DNA of 64,000 nt from UBA1715 sp045600045 (GCA_045600045.1 JAZRXD010000100.1:1-64000), one strand, 5' to 3'. Shown: positions 53,477 to 62,528, numbered from the stretch's first letter. Numbers and translations are program-made. The notes: generated from the letters alone by a model not told the origin.

Positions 53477-54526
53477 GTATTTTTCTTTTTGAGAATCAAC
53501 GGAGTATCGTTCTACCACAGTCTGGCGGCCTTTGATTCCGATTGATTTTCGTAACGCGGCATCGTCGATTAGTGTGCAAAGTACCGAAAACCATTCGTCG
53601 TCGGTGCTGGCGAAAAAACCGTTTTGTCCGTCGTCGATAATTTCGTTGTTCACTCCAACGGGCGACATTACTGTTGGAATTCCCAACGACATATACTGTA
53701 GCCCTTTGAAACCGCATTTCCCTTTCGACCAATCGTCGTTTGGCAACGGCATAATGCCAATGTCTATTCTTTGTAATTGTGCAATTTCGTCGTGTGCATT
53801 CCAAACTATTGTTTCGAGTCCGATTTCCGGGCATTCGTATGGTATGTTGCTGATTTGAATGAACGAAACGGCATCTCCGTATTTTTCTTTTATTCGTTTT
53901 AGTACGGGAATAATCAATTTGAAGTGGCGTATTGTGGTTTCGCTTCCTGTCCAACCTATGCAAGTCGATTGGTTTGCAATTCTTGGAGATGGTTTGTGGT
54001 AGTTTGTGTCGATTGTTGTTGGTATTATCGCCACATTGTTGTTGAAATGGCGTGCGTGTTCAGCAAGATATTGATTCCCCACAATCACCAATTTTGCCAT
54101 TGCCGTGATTTCGTCGGTTTTGCTGGCACGCTTCATCCACGAAAGATTTTTGTTTCCGTCGGAAATGTCTTGAATCCAAATGGAGTCGTCGAAGTCGAAT
54201 ACGATTGGTGTTTTTGATTTTTTTAAACCTCGTTCAAACAAGGTGGTGCCAATCATGAACGCTTCGCGGTAGATGAAAATGCAATCGTATCTATGTGCGC
54301 GTAACACGTCGAAACAACGGTGTAAAAAGGTCTTTGCAAAAATGAATGCTTTAATTGCATATCGGCCTTCTTGATAGAAATATTTGTCGTCCCAGGCGCT
54401 CAAAAGGTTGGAATACGTGATTTCGTAACCATGCTTGTTCAAAAATGGAATGAAATGTTCGCAACGGAACCGTTGGCCGGGGCTTCGGTTAAATCGATGT
54501 GGAATGATGTAAAGAATGCGTTTCAT
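53441..54526 (-). CDS. Glycosyltransferase, GT4-like
   Basis: 361 residues. GT-B layout: an N-terminal PHRFNRSPGQRFRCEHFIPF segment, a middle Rossmann segment (LVIVGNQYLAEHARHFNN, IIPTTIDTNYHKP) and a C-terminal nucleotide-sugar-binding part with CIGWTGSETTIRHFK, DIGIMPLPNDDWSKGKCGFK and GIPTVMSPVGVNNEII, the E/D-x7-E region of GT4. It is cytoplasmic or peripheral, and the sugar and acceptor are unknown. The last base of holA is shared with its first. Confidence 0.82.
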   Translation of the reverse strand: MKRILYIIPHRFNRSPGQRFRCEHFIPFLNKHGYEITYSNLLSAWDDKYFYQEGRYAIKAFIFAKTFLHRCFDVLRAHRYDCIFIYREAFMIGTTLFERGLKKSKTPIVFDFDDSIWIQDISDGNKNLSWMKRASKTDEITAMAKLVIVGNQYLAEHARHFNNNVAIIPTTIDTNYHKPSPRIANQSTCIGWTGSETTIRHFKLIIPVLKRIKEKYGDAVSFIQISNIPYECPEIGLETIVWNAHDEIAQLQRIDIGIMPLPNDDWSKGKCGFKGLQYMSLGIPTVMSPVGVNNEIIDDGQNGFFASTDDEWFSVLCTLIDDAALRKSIGIKGRQTVVERYSVDSQKEKYLSLFDELTNKR

Positions 54527-55527
54527 TACGCAAGGATTTTTATTGCCAATTCGCGCATTAGTTCTTCGGGTTCGGTAGCTCCGTTGTTCACGCCTTTCAG
54601 TTTCAAATCGTATTCGCGAAATAGCGAAATGATGTTGAATAGTTTCATTGCGGAATAGTTCCTTTGTGCCGGACGGTATTTAATTTTTACCATATACGGA
54701 TTGATTCTCAAAGTTGAAGCAATCTCGGCATCACTTTTTCCAGGCATATAATACATAAGAAACAAATTCTTGAAAAAACTGAACAAATTAGGAATTGTTC
54801 GTTGTGGCGGATTATCCTTTGGATTCTCGGAATACGCTTTCAATATGCGGAAAATTTTCGCCATGTCGCGTGCTCCGAATGCATCGGCCAACTCAAAATC
54901 GTTGTATTGTTTGCTGATTCCAATGTTTTGCTCAACAATGTCGGCGGTTATTTTCGAAAGATTTGGTACTGCTTCGCGTAACTTATTGATTTCGTTTGCT
55001 ATACGTTGTAAATCGTTCCCTAAATAATCAGCTAATAAAGCTGGAATGTTGGGTTCAAAACTAATTTTGTTGTCGCTCAGAAATCCTTCAATCCATTTGC
55101 TGAGATTGTAGTCGGGAATTTTGTCGGAAGTAAGTACGCAGCCGTTTTTGGCAACAGTTTTCAGTAAACTGAGTTTCCCGTCGATTTTTTTATATTTATG
55201 GCACAACACCAATATGGTCGATTTCAATGGTTCTTCGGCATAGAATTTCAAATCGGCAAGATTTTTCACGTTTTGCGCTTCCTTAACTATCACAACTTGA
55301 TAGTCCGACATCATTGGGTAGCGTCGGGCCAAAGCATTGATTCCTTCCACGGTAGTGTCTTTCCCGTAAATAACAGTTTGGTTAAAATCCTTTTCCTCGT
55401 CGGTTAGGATGTTTTTTTCAATGTAATCGCAGATTTTGTCAATGTAATATGGTTCTTCTCCGTGCAAAATGTAGATTGGACGGTAGATTTTTTTCTGTAA
55501 TTCTGATAGTATTTCTTTGTATTCCAT
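54526..55527 (-). CDS. holA: DNA polymerase III delta subunit
   Basis: 333 residues. It is a clamp-loader subunit. The start YKEILSELQKKIYRPIYILHGEEPYYIDKI is the HolA pattern, with QVVIVKEAQNVKNL, the collar region RTIPNLFSFFKNLFLMYYM and a C-terminal KLKGVNNGATEPEELMRELA. It lies with the HsdR-N-like gene divergent, the usual Bacteroidota arrangement. Confidence 0.92.
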   Translation of the reverse strand: MEYKEILSELQKKIYRPIYILHGEEPYYIDKICDYIEKNILTDEEKDFNQTVIYGKDTTVEGINALARRYPMMSDYQVVIVKEAQNVKNLADLKFYAEEPLKSTILVLCHKYKKIDGKLSLLKTVAKNGCVLTSDKIPDYNLSKWIEGFLSDNKISFEPNIPALLADYLGNDLQRIANEINKLREAVPNLSKITADIVEQNIGISKQYNDFELADAFGARDMAKIFRILKAYSENPKDNPPQRTIPNLFSFFKNLFLMYYMPGKSDAEIASTLRINPYMVKIKYRPAQRNYSAMKLFNIISLFREYDLKLKGVNNGATEPEELMRELAIKILA

Positions 55528-55553
55528 ATTGATTGACGATAGAAAGTTATTCG

Positions 55554-55561
55554 TAACTTTG
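55554..55561 (+). promoter_or_regulatory. -7 promoter box TAACTTTG for the HsdR-N-like gene
   Basis: TAACTTTG matches TAnnTTTG, 20 bases before the ATG. Confidence 0.5.
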
Positions 55562-55581
55562 CTGTTGTAAAAGTAACAAAA

Positions 55582-56031
55582 ATGTACGAACTAAACTTGC
55601 CGGCGTTTGATTTTCGTGTGAAAAAAGACAAGGATTTTGTTTCGATTTTCGATGTGGTACGAAAAAAATACGTGAAACTAACTCCGGAGGAATGGGTTCG
55701 TCAGCATGTGGTTCATTTTTTATTGGAACACAAGAATTATCCCGCTTCGCTTATGGGCGTGGAAGTTGGCATGGAAATTCAGACAATGCAGCGACGTGCC
55801 GACATAGTTTGTTACGATTCCCAAGGAAATGTTTTGCTAATTACGGAGTGCAAAGCGCCCGAAGTGAAAATTACGCAGACGGTTTTTGAACAAATCGCAC
55901 AATACAATATGTTGTTGAAAGCCAAATATTTATTAGTGACAAATGGTTTGGAACATTTTGTTTGCGAAATAGATTCGGTACATAAATCCTATAGATTTTT
56001 GACCGAAATACCTAATTATAAATCATTGTGA
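55582..56031 (+). CDS. HsdR-N-like PD-(D/E)XK-fold protein
   Basis: 149 residues. It is the type I restriction R N-terminal fold (HSDR_N_2): RKKYVKLTPEEWVRQHVVHF, then MQRRADIVCYD, TECKAPEVKIT (the D...ECK core) and LVTNGLEHFVCEID. It is a stand-alone nuclease-fold domain beside holA, common in Bacteroidota and of unknown role, and not part of a restriction operon here. Four bases before the tilS ATG. Confidence 0.82.
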   Translation: MYELNLPAFDFRVKKDKDFVSIFDVVRKKYVKLTPEEWVRQHVVHFLLEHKNYPASLMGVEVGMEIQTMQRRADIVCYDSQGNVLLITECKAPEVKITQTVFEQIAQYNMLLKAKYLLVTNGLEHFVCEIDSVHKSYRFLTEIPNYKSL

Positions 56032-56034
56032 ATT

Positions 56035-57378
56035 ATGGAACATTCTGAATTCCTGCAAAGGATACAAACTACTATTGAATCAAATCAATTGTTTACGCAC
56101 GACGACAAGATTTTGGTCGGTGTGAGTGGTGGTGTCGATTCCATTGTGTTGATTCAGAGTTTGTTCGAGTTGAAGTATAACGTTGCGATTGCGCATTGCA
56201 ATTTCAAATTGCGTAACGACGAGGCCGACGGCGACCAAATGTTTGTGGAAAATTACGCTCGGGTTCGCAACATTCCCATTCATGTTTGTTCGTTCGACAC
56301 TTTGGCTATTGCCAAGGAACGTAAGGAATCCATAGAAATGACTGCCCGCAATTTGCGTTACGATTGGTTTGCAACTATTTGCAAACTCGATTCCTACACC
56401 AAAGTTGCGATTGCGCACAATCAGAACGATAGCGTTGAAACGTTTTTCATCAATCTGCTTCGTTCCGCTGGTTTAAAGGGCTTGACGGGAATTCCTATGA
56501 AAAACGGCAACATTGTGCGTCCGTTGCTCGATGTTTCGCGTGCTGAAATTGAAAATTTCGCAAAAGAAAGAAATTTGTCATATCGGGTTGATTCAACAAA
56601 TCTTACAAACGATTATACGCGTAATAAAATTCGTAATATTATTCTTCCGGAGTTGCAGAAAATTGCTCCGTTTTGCATGAATTCCATTTCGGATAGCCTT
56701 CATTATCTGCGCGAAGCATATTCGATTTATACAGAGGCGATTGAGGCAAAAAAATCGTTGTACTGCGAAAAAACAGAAAACGGTATTGTGGTTGATGAAC
56801 TCCGTTTGTCGCAGGAAAAAGACGCATCGACTCTTTTATATGAGATTTTGTATCCGTTTGGTTTCAATTCCGATGTGATACAACAGATTTTTAAAACGTT
56901 TGGTTCGCAGTCGGGAAAACGGTTCGAATCGGAGACTAGTGTGGTTACGCACGATAGAAATAAATTGTTTGTCGAGTCGAAATGTTCCGAACATATTGTT
57001 GAACAGCAAATTGACGATTCAATGGCGGAGGTGGAGTGTGCACAAAAAATTCTTTCGTTTCGAATGTTGAATCGTGCTGATTTTACGTTGAGAAAAGAGG
57101 CTTCGGTGGCTTCGTTGGATTTTGCGAAACTGACGTTTCCGCTTACGCTTCGTGGTTGGAAAAATGGCGACAGTTTTGTGCCGTTCGGTATGAAAGGCCG
57201 CAAAAAGGTGAGCGATTTTCTTATTGATGCCAAGGTCCCGTTGTCGCAGAAACAACACGTTCTTGTTCTCGAATCCGACGGAGAAATTGCGTGGGTTGTC
57301 GGGTTGCGGATCAGCCAGAAATTTGCGATTGACGACAAAACGGAAGTCGTCTTTCAATGCGAAATGCGTAAGGTCTGA
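56035..57378 (+). CDS. tilS: tRNA(Ile)-lysidine synthase
   Basis: 447 residues. It modifies C34 of tRNA-Ile(CAU) to lysidine. PP-loop ATPase motif SGGVDSIVLIQSLFEL at about 30, IAHCNFKLRNDEADGDQ, VAIAHNQNDSVETFFINL, then the C-terminal TilS domain (LTLRGWKNGDSFVPFGMKG, KKVSDFLIDAKVPLSQKQ). It ends in TGA directly against the convergent lipoprotein gene, with no terminator space. Confidence 0.95.
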   Translation: MEHSEFLQRIQTTIESNQLFTHDDKILVGVSGGVDSIVLIQSLFELKYNVAIAHCNFKLRNDEADGDQMFVENYARVRNIPIHVCSFDTLAIAKERKESIEMTARNLRYDWFATICKLDSYTKVAIAHNQNDSVETFFINLLRSAGLKGLTGIPMKNGNIVRPLLDVSRAEIENFAKERNLSYRVDSTNLTNDYTRNKIRNIILPELQKIAPFCMNSISDSLHYLREAYSIYTEAIEAKKSLYCEKTENGIVVDELRLSQEKDASTLLYEILYPFGFNSDVIQQIFKTFGSQSGKRFESETSVVTHDRNKLFVESKCSEHIVEQQIDDSMAEVECAQKILSFRMLNRADFTLRKEASVASLDFAKLTFPLTLRGWKNGDSFVPFGMKGRKKVSDFLIDAKVPLSQKQHVLVLESDGEIAWVVGLRISQKFAIDDKTEVVFQCEMRKV

Positions 57379-58713
57379 TTATTTTCTCTCAATAATTGTG
57401 ACCTGTCCTTGCATATAGCCTTTCTTTTGGCCTTCGCAGCAAATTACCATATCGCCGTTCGACAAAAAGTCTATCCCTTCAGGTTTAAAGAAATCTTCGG
57501 GAGGCAACAACATCACGTTTTTCAATGTTTGTCCCTCGTAAACGACTATCATTTTTTCGCTTGCCGAAAGCACATACAATTCTTTTGTGATTGGGTTGAT
57601 TGCCAATGCTGACGGATTGAATGAAATGTTTTCAGCCTTGATAGTGTTTCCGTAGTTTTTGGCTACAAACGCACGTATGTCGCTCACTAATATGGAAACT
57701 TCGAGTTGTGGTTTTTGTTTCAACTGGGAATCGAAAGAATAGATTTCGCGTGCCATTTCGGCTTTCTCTGCAACTTCCAGATTGTGTTGTTTCTTTGTGG
57801 TGATTCGTCTGCCAAGCGATGGCTCTTTGCAGGAAATCCAAAATCGTTTACTAGTTGAATCGTAATACAAACCTTCCATATTCATACATGGAATATCAAC
57901 CATTTTTTGATTGCACAATCCTGTGAAATTTTCGAAGTTGAACGAAAAAATTGCGCCGTCGCTACGCAACACGTACACAAAGTCGCCCACAACCTGCACA
58001 TCTTCGAAATCGCCTACGTCGGTGAATCTGCCGACACTTGCTATCGTTCCGTCTTGCAAATCCACTTGGAAAACAGCACCCAATTCGTCTTGCTCGCAGA
58101 AAATAACACTGTCGCCAACCACCGTCAAACCTGAAATTTCTTTGAGAACTTCCGGCAATTCGAATGTTTTTTTAGGAGTAAGAAAATCGTAGGGTAGCGA
58201 AGCGTAATAACTTGATTTACTTAACAATTCTTTTGTCCACGTTTCGGTTGTTATGAAGTTTTTGAATTTGTAGAATTTTCCGTCGATTGTGAAAAACAGG
58301 GTTTCTTCCACGCCATTTTTCACCACTTCCAATTTTACGAACGACGTGTCTTTCGTTTCAATCAGAGCATATTCATCAATCATCCAGCCAGCGTGGTTTT
58401 TGTTGATTTTCTTTTCAACTTTTGTGAGAAACGAACGGTCGGGGGTGAATTTCGATTCTTTGTATAAGAAATTTCCTTGCTTGTCGAACAATACCGACAT
58501 TGGTTGGTTTCCGCACAAAAACTCAACTTCAATCGATTCCACTTTTTGTTCTACATTGATTACATCGGCTTTCGGACAGATTTTGTAAATCTCCTCCATA
58601 TAGGTTTGTTCTTCACTCGATTGCGAGGAACAAGCAACAGAAACGATTGTCAATGCAAGAATACAGAACCATTTAATAGATTTTGTATAACAGAGTAAAT
58701 TTTTCATTATCAA
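57379..58713 (-). CDS. Lipoprotein with PepSY-like and SdiA-regulated-type propeller domains
   Basis: 444 residues. Lipoprotein signal (ALTIVSVAC) followed by PepSY-like repeats (YKICPKADVINVEQKVESI, SFLTKVEKKINKNHAGWMID) and a beta-propeller with VVGDSVIFCEQDELGAVFQV, EDVQVVGDFVYVLRSDGAI, MNMEGLYYDSTSKRFW and PEGIDFLSNGDMVICCEG, resembling the SdiA-regulated family. It is an outer-membrane or periplasmic protein of unknown role. The promoter at 58732-58763 precedes it. Confidence 0.78.
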   Translation of the reverse strand: MIMKNLLCYTKSIKWFCILALTIVSVACSSQSSEEQTYMEEIYKICPKADVINVEQKVESIEVEFLCGNQPMSVLFDKQGNFLYKESKFTPDRSFLTKVEKKINKNHAGWMIDEYALIETKDTSFVKLEVVKNGVEETLFFTIDGKFYKFKNFITTETWTKELLSKSSYYASLPYDFLTPKKTFELPEVLKEISGLTVVGDSVIFCEQDELGAVFQVDLQDGTIASVGRFTDVGDFEDVQVVGDFVYVLRSDGAIFSFNFENFTGLCNQKMVDIPCMNMEGLYYDSTSKRFWISCKEPSLGRRITTKKQHNLEVAEKAEMAREIYSFDSQLKQKPQLEVSILVSDIRAFVAKNYGNTIKAENISFNPSALAINPITKELYVLSASEKMIVVYEGQTLKNVMLLPPEDFFKPEGIDFLSNGDMVICCEGQKKGYMQGQVTIIERK

Positions 58714-58731
58714 TAGATTTTCAGTTTATTG

Positions 58732-58763
58732 CAAAGATAGTTTTATTGTTGAAATAAGCAAAC
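58732..58763 (-). promoter_or_regulatory. Promoter of the propeller lipoprotein
   Basis: On the minus strand TATCTTTG (58732-58739) and a GTTTGC at 58759-58763 about 19 bases upstream match -7 and -33 elements. Confidence 0.6.
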
Positions 58764-58777
58764 GTGACCACAAATCA

Positions 58778-59638
58778 CTAATTTTTCTTCACAATCATCA
58801 CAACTGCGCTCAGTACCAGCACCATTCCTATTGCCATTTGCAGCGAGAAATTTTCGTGGAACACAAGCACGCCTATACATACGGCTGTGATTGGTTCAAG
58901 GGCACCAATTATGGCTGTGGGCGTGGAGCCAATACATTGTACGGCAACGGTCATCAGTACTAGCGAGAGCAATGCAGGGCCGACGGCCAGCACGGTTGCG
59001 ACGCCCCAGGCATGCGCCGTGGTGAGTAGCTGCAAGGGTTCGGTGAACAACGAATAAATGCTGACAATCACACTGCAAAACAGCAGCACGTACATTGTGA
59101 GCTTGTACGACGACATTTGTACGGCCGATTTGTTCACCACCACGATATAGATGGCATACGTGAGCGCAGAAATCAACACGAGAATAGTTCCGGCAAGACT
59201 GATATTCGAGGAACCGTCGCCATAGTACAACAGAAAGATTCCCGAAATAGCAAGAATAAGCGAAATGATTGTGGTGAGCCGCAGTTTTTCCTTAAACAAA
59301 ACGGCCATTATCAGGGCAACCATAATTGGATAAGCAAACAGCATTGTACACGAAATGCCAGCATCCATCAGTTTAAAACTATTGTAGAATGTGAGCGACG
59401 AGGCGGAAAATGCCACGCCCAACACGGCGGTAACTTTAAATTCCGGCAGCGTTAATCCGAACCGTTCCTTTTTTGCCACGACCATGGCAGCCAACAAAAT
59501 AACGGCAAGGAAATATCTGTAGAACAGAGCGGTATTCACCGAATATCCATCGGCATAGAGAAACAGAGCCAGCGGATTGAGGCCGTAGCACACAGCGGCT
59601 AAAATCCCGCAGACCGTACCTTTAAGTTTCGTATTCAT
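58778..59638 (-). CDS. DMT-family (EamA) transporter
   Basis: 286 residues from the ATG at 59638 (MNTKLKGTVCGILAAVCYGL), with an in-frame ATG at 59656 possible. Ten helices in two EamA repeats, with LNPLALFLYADGYSVNTALF, FYNSFKLMDAGISCTMLFAYP and IGALEPITAVCIGVLVFHEN typical of this exporter family. The substrate is unknown. It is visibly richer in G+C than its neighbours, which suggests transfer or a recent arrival. Confidence 0.88.
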   Translation of the reverse strand: MNTKLKGTVCGILAAVCYGLNPLALFLYADGYSVNTALFYRYFLAVILLAAMVVAKKERFGLTLPEFKVTAVLGVAFSASSLTFYNSFKLMDAGISCTMLFAYPIMVALIMAVLFKEKLRLTTIISLILAISGIFLLYYGDGSSNISLAGTILVLISALTYAIYIVVVNKSAVQMSSYKLTMYVLLFCSVIVSIYSLFTEPLQLLTTAHAWGVATVLAVGPALLSLVLMTVAVQCIGSTPTAIIGALEPITAVCIGVLVFHENFSLQMAIGMVLVLSAVVMIVKKN

Positions 59639-59645
59639 TAAGTCG

Positions 59646-59653
59646 CAAAAATA
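59646..59653 (-). promoter_or_regulatory. -7 promoter box TATTTTTG for the DMT transporter
   Basis: The minus-strand TATTTTTG lies eight bases before the ATG at 59638, which would give a nearly leaderless mRNA if used. Confidence 0.4.
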
Positions 59654-59800
59654 CATATTTTAGTTGTCGGTTGGCAGGAATCGGTGGACGGATATCAATT
59701 GTGTAATATCACGTAGAAAATTTAATTAAACTGATTAATCTTTTTGTTTTACAAAATAAAGTGCTTAATTTGTAAAAAAGTTACAAAAACAAATCTTAAA

Positions 59801-61024
59801 ATGGTATTTGAAATTCGTTTATCAAATTTTTTCTCCATAAAAGATGAAATTTGTCTTGACTTACGGGCTGCGAAACGTCAATCCGCCCAAACACGTTCTT
59901 TGGCATCAAACGTATTTAACCATAATAAAACTCAATTGCTAAAAAGCGTTGCCATATATGGCGCAAATGCTTCTGGAAAATCCAATATTGTAAAAGCAAT
60001 TCAATTTTGTATTAAGATGATACTTAATTCTCATAATCATAATGAGAATGACACGCTTAATTTCATGCCTTACAAGTTCGACAATTACGATAAAAAACCG
60101 AGTTGTTTTTTCATACATTTTGTATGCAATGATATAGAATATGAATATTCATTTTGCGTAACAACATCCGAAATCATCACGGAATCATTGTATTATTATC
60201 CTAAAGGAAGAAGGGCACTTTTGTACGAACGAGATGAACGTAAGGGAACTGACAAAAAAGGAACGTATAAATTCGCTCAAGAATTGAAACGTCCGTTTGA
60301 TATTGCAAATAACACATCACGGAAGACGTTGTTTTTGTCGCGTGCAAGCAATTTGGGAAGAGATTGGGCTCAAAATTTATATCGTTTTTTTAACGAAGAA
60401 TTTCTATTCAATCTAAACTATTCGGTGACGCAGGAAACTTTACTGACTGTCAAGGACGACATTCTAAAGGCATTGCGGATAGCGGATTTTGACATTGTTG
60501 ACTTTCAGACAGAGAACGTTATGATTCCAACAGAAAGTGTCAGTTTCACCATTAATGGTTCTAAAACTCCCGAAATTGTACAAAAGCAGGAACTTGTGCC
60601 ACAGTTGATTATAAAAACATATCACAAGCAAAATCCCGACATACCCTTCAATTTGAAAATTGAAGAATCTGAAGGAACAAGAAAAATATTCTATTTGATG
60701 GTTGTACTGACTGAAATTATAAAAACAGGCAAAATTCTTTTAATTGACGAGCTTGACCGTAATTTACATCCGTTGCTCGTCAAATATATCGTATCAATGT
60801 TCCACAACAGTGAAAAAGCGCAGATACTATTTACCACGCATAATACTAATTTGTTGAATATGAAAGAAATGCGTAAAGATCAAATATATTTTGTAAATAA
60901 AAAAAGAGATGGATCAAGCGACCTGTATTCCTTGTTTGATTTCAAAGATTTCCGTGAAAACATGGATGTTGAAAAAGCATATATGCAAGGCCGTTTTGAT
61001 GCAATACCATTTATAGCACAATAA
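59801..61024 (+). CDS. AAA/ABC-type ATPase of the AAA_15/AbiL-RloA kind, possible defence
   Basis: 407 residues from the ATG at 59801 (MVFEIRLSNFFSIKDEICLD). Walker A GANASGKS (54-61), a middle domain with the IEYEYSFCVTTSEIITESLYYYP element of the AAA_15/AAA_21 family, a signature-like ESEGTRKIF, Walker B KILLIDELDRNLHP and an H-loop TTHNT. These ATPases act in abortive-infection and similar systems, usually with a partner nuclease such as RloB. Here the partner is a tiny 55-residue ORF two bases downstream. It lies at the start of an accessory region. Confidence 0.82.
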   Translation: MVFEIRLSNFFSIKDEICLDLRAAKRQSAQTRSLASNVFNHNKTQLLKSVAIYGANASGKSNIVKAIQFCIKMILNSHNHNENDTLNFMPYKFDNYDKKPSCFFIHFVCNDIEYEYSFCVTTSEIITESLYYYPKGRRALLYERDERKGTDKKGTYKFAQELKRPFDIANNTSRKTLFLSRASNLGRDWAQNLYRFFNEEFLFNLNYSVTQETLLTVKDDILKALRIADFDIVDFQTENVMIPTESVSFTINGSKTPEIVQKQELVPQLIIKTYHKQNPDIPFNLKIEESEGTRKIFYLMVVLTEIIKTGKILLIDELDRNLHPLLVKYIVSMFHNSEKAQILFTTHNTNLLNMKEMRKDQIYFVNKKRDGSSDLYSLFDFKDFRENMDVEKAYMQGRFDAIPFIAQ

Positions 61025-61026
61025 CT

Positions 61027-61194
61027 ATGAGTAAAAGCCGCAGAATCTCAAAAGGGCATATTCCAGACGAATTGCGTGTTGTTTTGCAGACAAATTATGA
61101 TATTGCAATGCAACGAGCCAAAGCGATTGCAGGGAATGACACTCATAGTGATGTCTATAATCTACTAGATGATTTAAGGAAAAATGAAGAATAA
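61027..61194 (+). CDS. 55-residue protein paired with the AAA ATPase
   Basis: MSKSRRISKGHIPDELRVVL, then a helical stretch (DIAMQRAKAIAGNDTHSDVY) and the end LLDDLRKNEE. It is basic at the start and acidic at the end, with no RloB TOPRIM motifs. Two bases separate it from the ATPase stop, so it is translated with it. It is too short for usual gene calling. It could be a regulatory or antitoxin-like partner, which is inference. Confidence 0.65.
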   Translation: MSKSRRISKGHIPDELRVVLQTNYDIAMQRAKAIAGNDTHSDVYNLLDDLRKNEE

Positions 61195-61199
61195 CGTTT

Positions 61200-61418
61200 T
61201 TATTTCTCCTCTTGTTTGTTCTTTTTTTCATATTTGCTGCGGTAATGGTAATCCATGCCGACGCTTGTTCCTGTGAATGTTAGGATTTCGCCGAAGGCGG
61301 CTATCACACTTGGGTGAATTTCGCCTATTGGAGGCAGAAACATGGCGGTAAAAATGAGCACAATGCCGAAAAAGGCAAGGATATATGCTGCAATACATTG
61401 TATTGTGTTTTTTTTCAT
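61200..61418 (-). CDS. Small two-helix membrane protein, holin-like
   Basis: 72 residues with two membrane helices (about 9-28 and 36-54) separated by LPPIGEIHPSVIAAFGEILT, and a Lys/Glu-rich C-terminus. It resembles a common small Bacteroidales membrane protein found next to HU-like genes, sometimes likened to holins. The resemblance is by eye. It follows the HU-like gene 86 bases away on the same strand. Confidence 0.7.
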   Translation of the reverse strand: MKKNTIQCIAAYILAFFGIVLIFTAMFLPPIGEIHPSVIAAFGEILTFTGTSVGMDYHYRSKYEKKNKQEEK

Positions 61419-61504
61419 AATAAAAAGGTATTAGTGTTTTGATAACACACAGAAATAGAAGGACAAAAACTCCTGTTTGTGGTGTCGATGATTTTGCGGT
61501 TTTC

Positions 61505-61873
61505 TTATCCGATAAGCGATTTTAAGTTGTCGCGTATTTTCTTTATCGGCAGAAAATGAAGATCTATGTGGTGGACCGCATCTTTGCCAGCAAGTCCTTC
61601 GTTGGCAGTTGTGTGGGCAAACGAAGTAAGTTTGAATGTGCCTAAAAATGGTACTTTCACAATGTTACCTTTGCAGACTTCCTGCTGGCAGACAGCAGCA
61701 ACAGCTTCGAGTACGGAACGTACCTGTGCGTGCGATATCTGATGGTTTTCTTTAATATAGTCGAGCAACACGTCTTCGTTGATGGTTTTGTTATGGGCAA
61801 TATTGGTTTTGTAGCGTACCATACGGGTACCTTGTGCATTTTTTACGATTCTCTTACTTATTGAAAAATTCAT
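61505..61873 (-). CDS. HU-like DNA-binding protein, HU-HIG type
   Basis: 122 residues. YIKENHQISHAQVRSVLEAV, CKGNIVKVPFLGTFKL and a final HFLPIKKIRDNLKSLIG give the HU/IHF-like fold with the shortened N-terminus of the Bacteroidota HU-HIG family. It probably binds DNA as a dimer. It is the middle gene of the HU, HU, membrane-protein string. Confidence 0.8.
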   Translation of the reverse strand: MNFSISKRIVKNAQGTRMVRYKTNIAHNKTINEDVLLDYIKENHQISHAQVRSVLEAVAAVCQQEVCKGNIVKVPFLGTFKLTSFAHTTANEGLAGKDAVHHIDLHFLPIKKIRDNLKSLIG

Positions 61874-61921
61874 TGTAGTATTTTTATAGCATTGCGGCTT
61901 AGCAATACTGTGGTGGAAATA

Positions 61922-61950
61922 TAAAAAGGAGGTGCATTACACCTCCTTTG
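61922..61950 (-). terminator. Terminator after the larger HU-like gene
   Basis: On the minus strand AAAGGAGGTG, TAATG and CACCTCCTTT with a T run. Confidence 0.8.
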
Positions 61951-61958
61951 ACTGTAAA

Positions 61959-62459
61959 TTAATTCTTTTTGTTGTTGTTTGGAGCTGGTTCGGGAGTAAG
62001 TTCCTCATCCTCGTCTTCAACTGTTTTGTCGTCGTTGGCAGTGACGGTTTTCACTTCGTTGCCGTTCACGTCGTAGCACGATATGCTTATGTTGGTGTTT
62101 GCCAACTCTTGTTTTATATCGGTGTTGGGAGTGAAAATAACGCGGCGTGTACGGATAAGGTCGGTGCTTACATCGTCCACATTCTTAACAGAATTTGCAC
62201 GGATGCCGAAACGCATGAAACCTAAGCCAGGAATGGCTACCGAATGGCCTTCGGTTGCCCAGTCGGCAATCACATCGCCAATAGCCTGCCATGCGGCGTT
62301 TATGGCACCTTTGGCTATACCAGAATTCCGCGATGCCTGTTTAATTACTTTGTCTGCACTTAGGCGACTGTACAATTCTGCTGCAAGAACGTAACGAAGT
62401 TCTCCTTCTCCATTTTTCGAGAATTTCAATAATCTTTGTTGAGCTTTAACTTTAATCAT
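61959..62459 (-). CDS. HU-like DNA-binding protein with acidic tail
   Basis: 166 residues. VKAQQRLLKFSKNGEGELRYV, SGIAKGAINAAWQAIGDVIA, GHSVAIPGLGFMRFGIRA and RRVIFTPNTDIKQEL form an HU-HIG domain (about 1-115), followed by a Thr/Asp/Glu/Pro tail (DDKTVEDEDEELTPEPAP). The length and acidic tail differ from the 122-residue paralogue, so they are not simple duplicates. It has its own promoter box (62529-62536) and terminator. Confidence 0.82.
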   Translation of the reverse strand: MIKVKAQQRLLKFSKNGEGELRYVLAAELYSRLSADKVIKQASRNSGIAKGAINAAWQAIGDVIADWATEGHSVAIPGLGFMRFGIRANSVKNVDDVSTDLIRTRRVIFTPNTDIKQELANTNISISCYDVNGNEVKTVTANDDKTVEDEDEELTPEPAPNNNKKN

Positions 62460-62528
62460 TTTGTTTAAAATTTTTAATTAATAAATGCGGTTGTCATGAC
62501 CAACCAATTTCATAATCGATTACGGAGG

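Noticed and set aside
55582..56031. A type I restriction system
   Set aside because: Only a lone R N-terminal-fold domain is present, with no M or S gene; it is a usual neighbour of holA in this phylum.
59801..61024. The ATPase as part of a full RloB or OLD-type pair
   Set aside because: The partner has no TOPRIM motifs and is only 55 residues.
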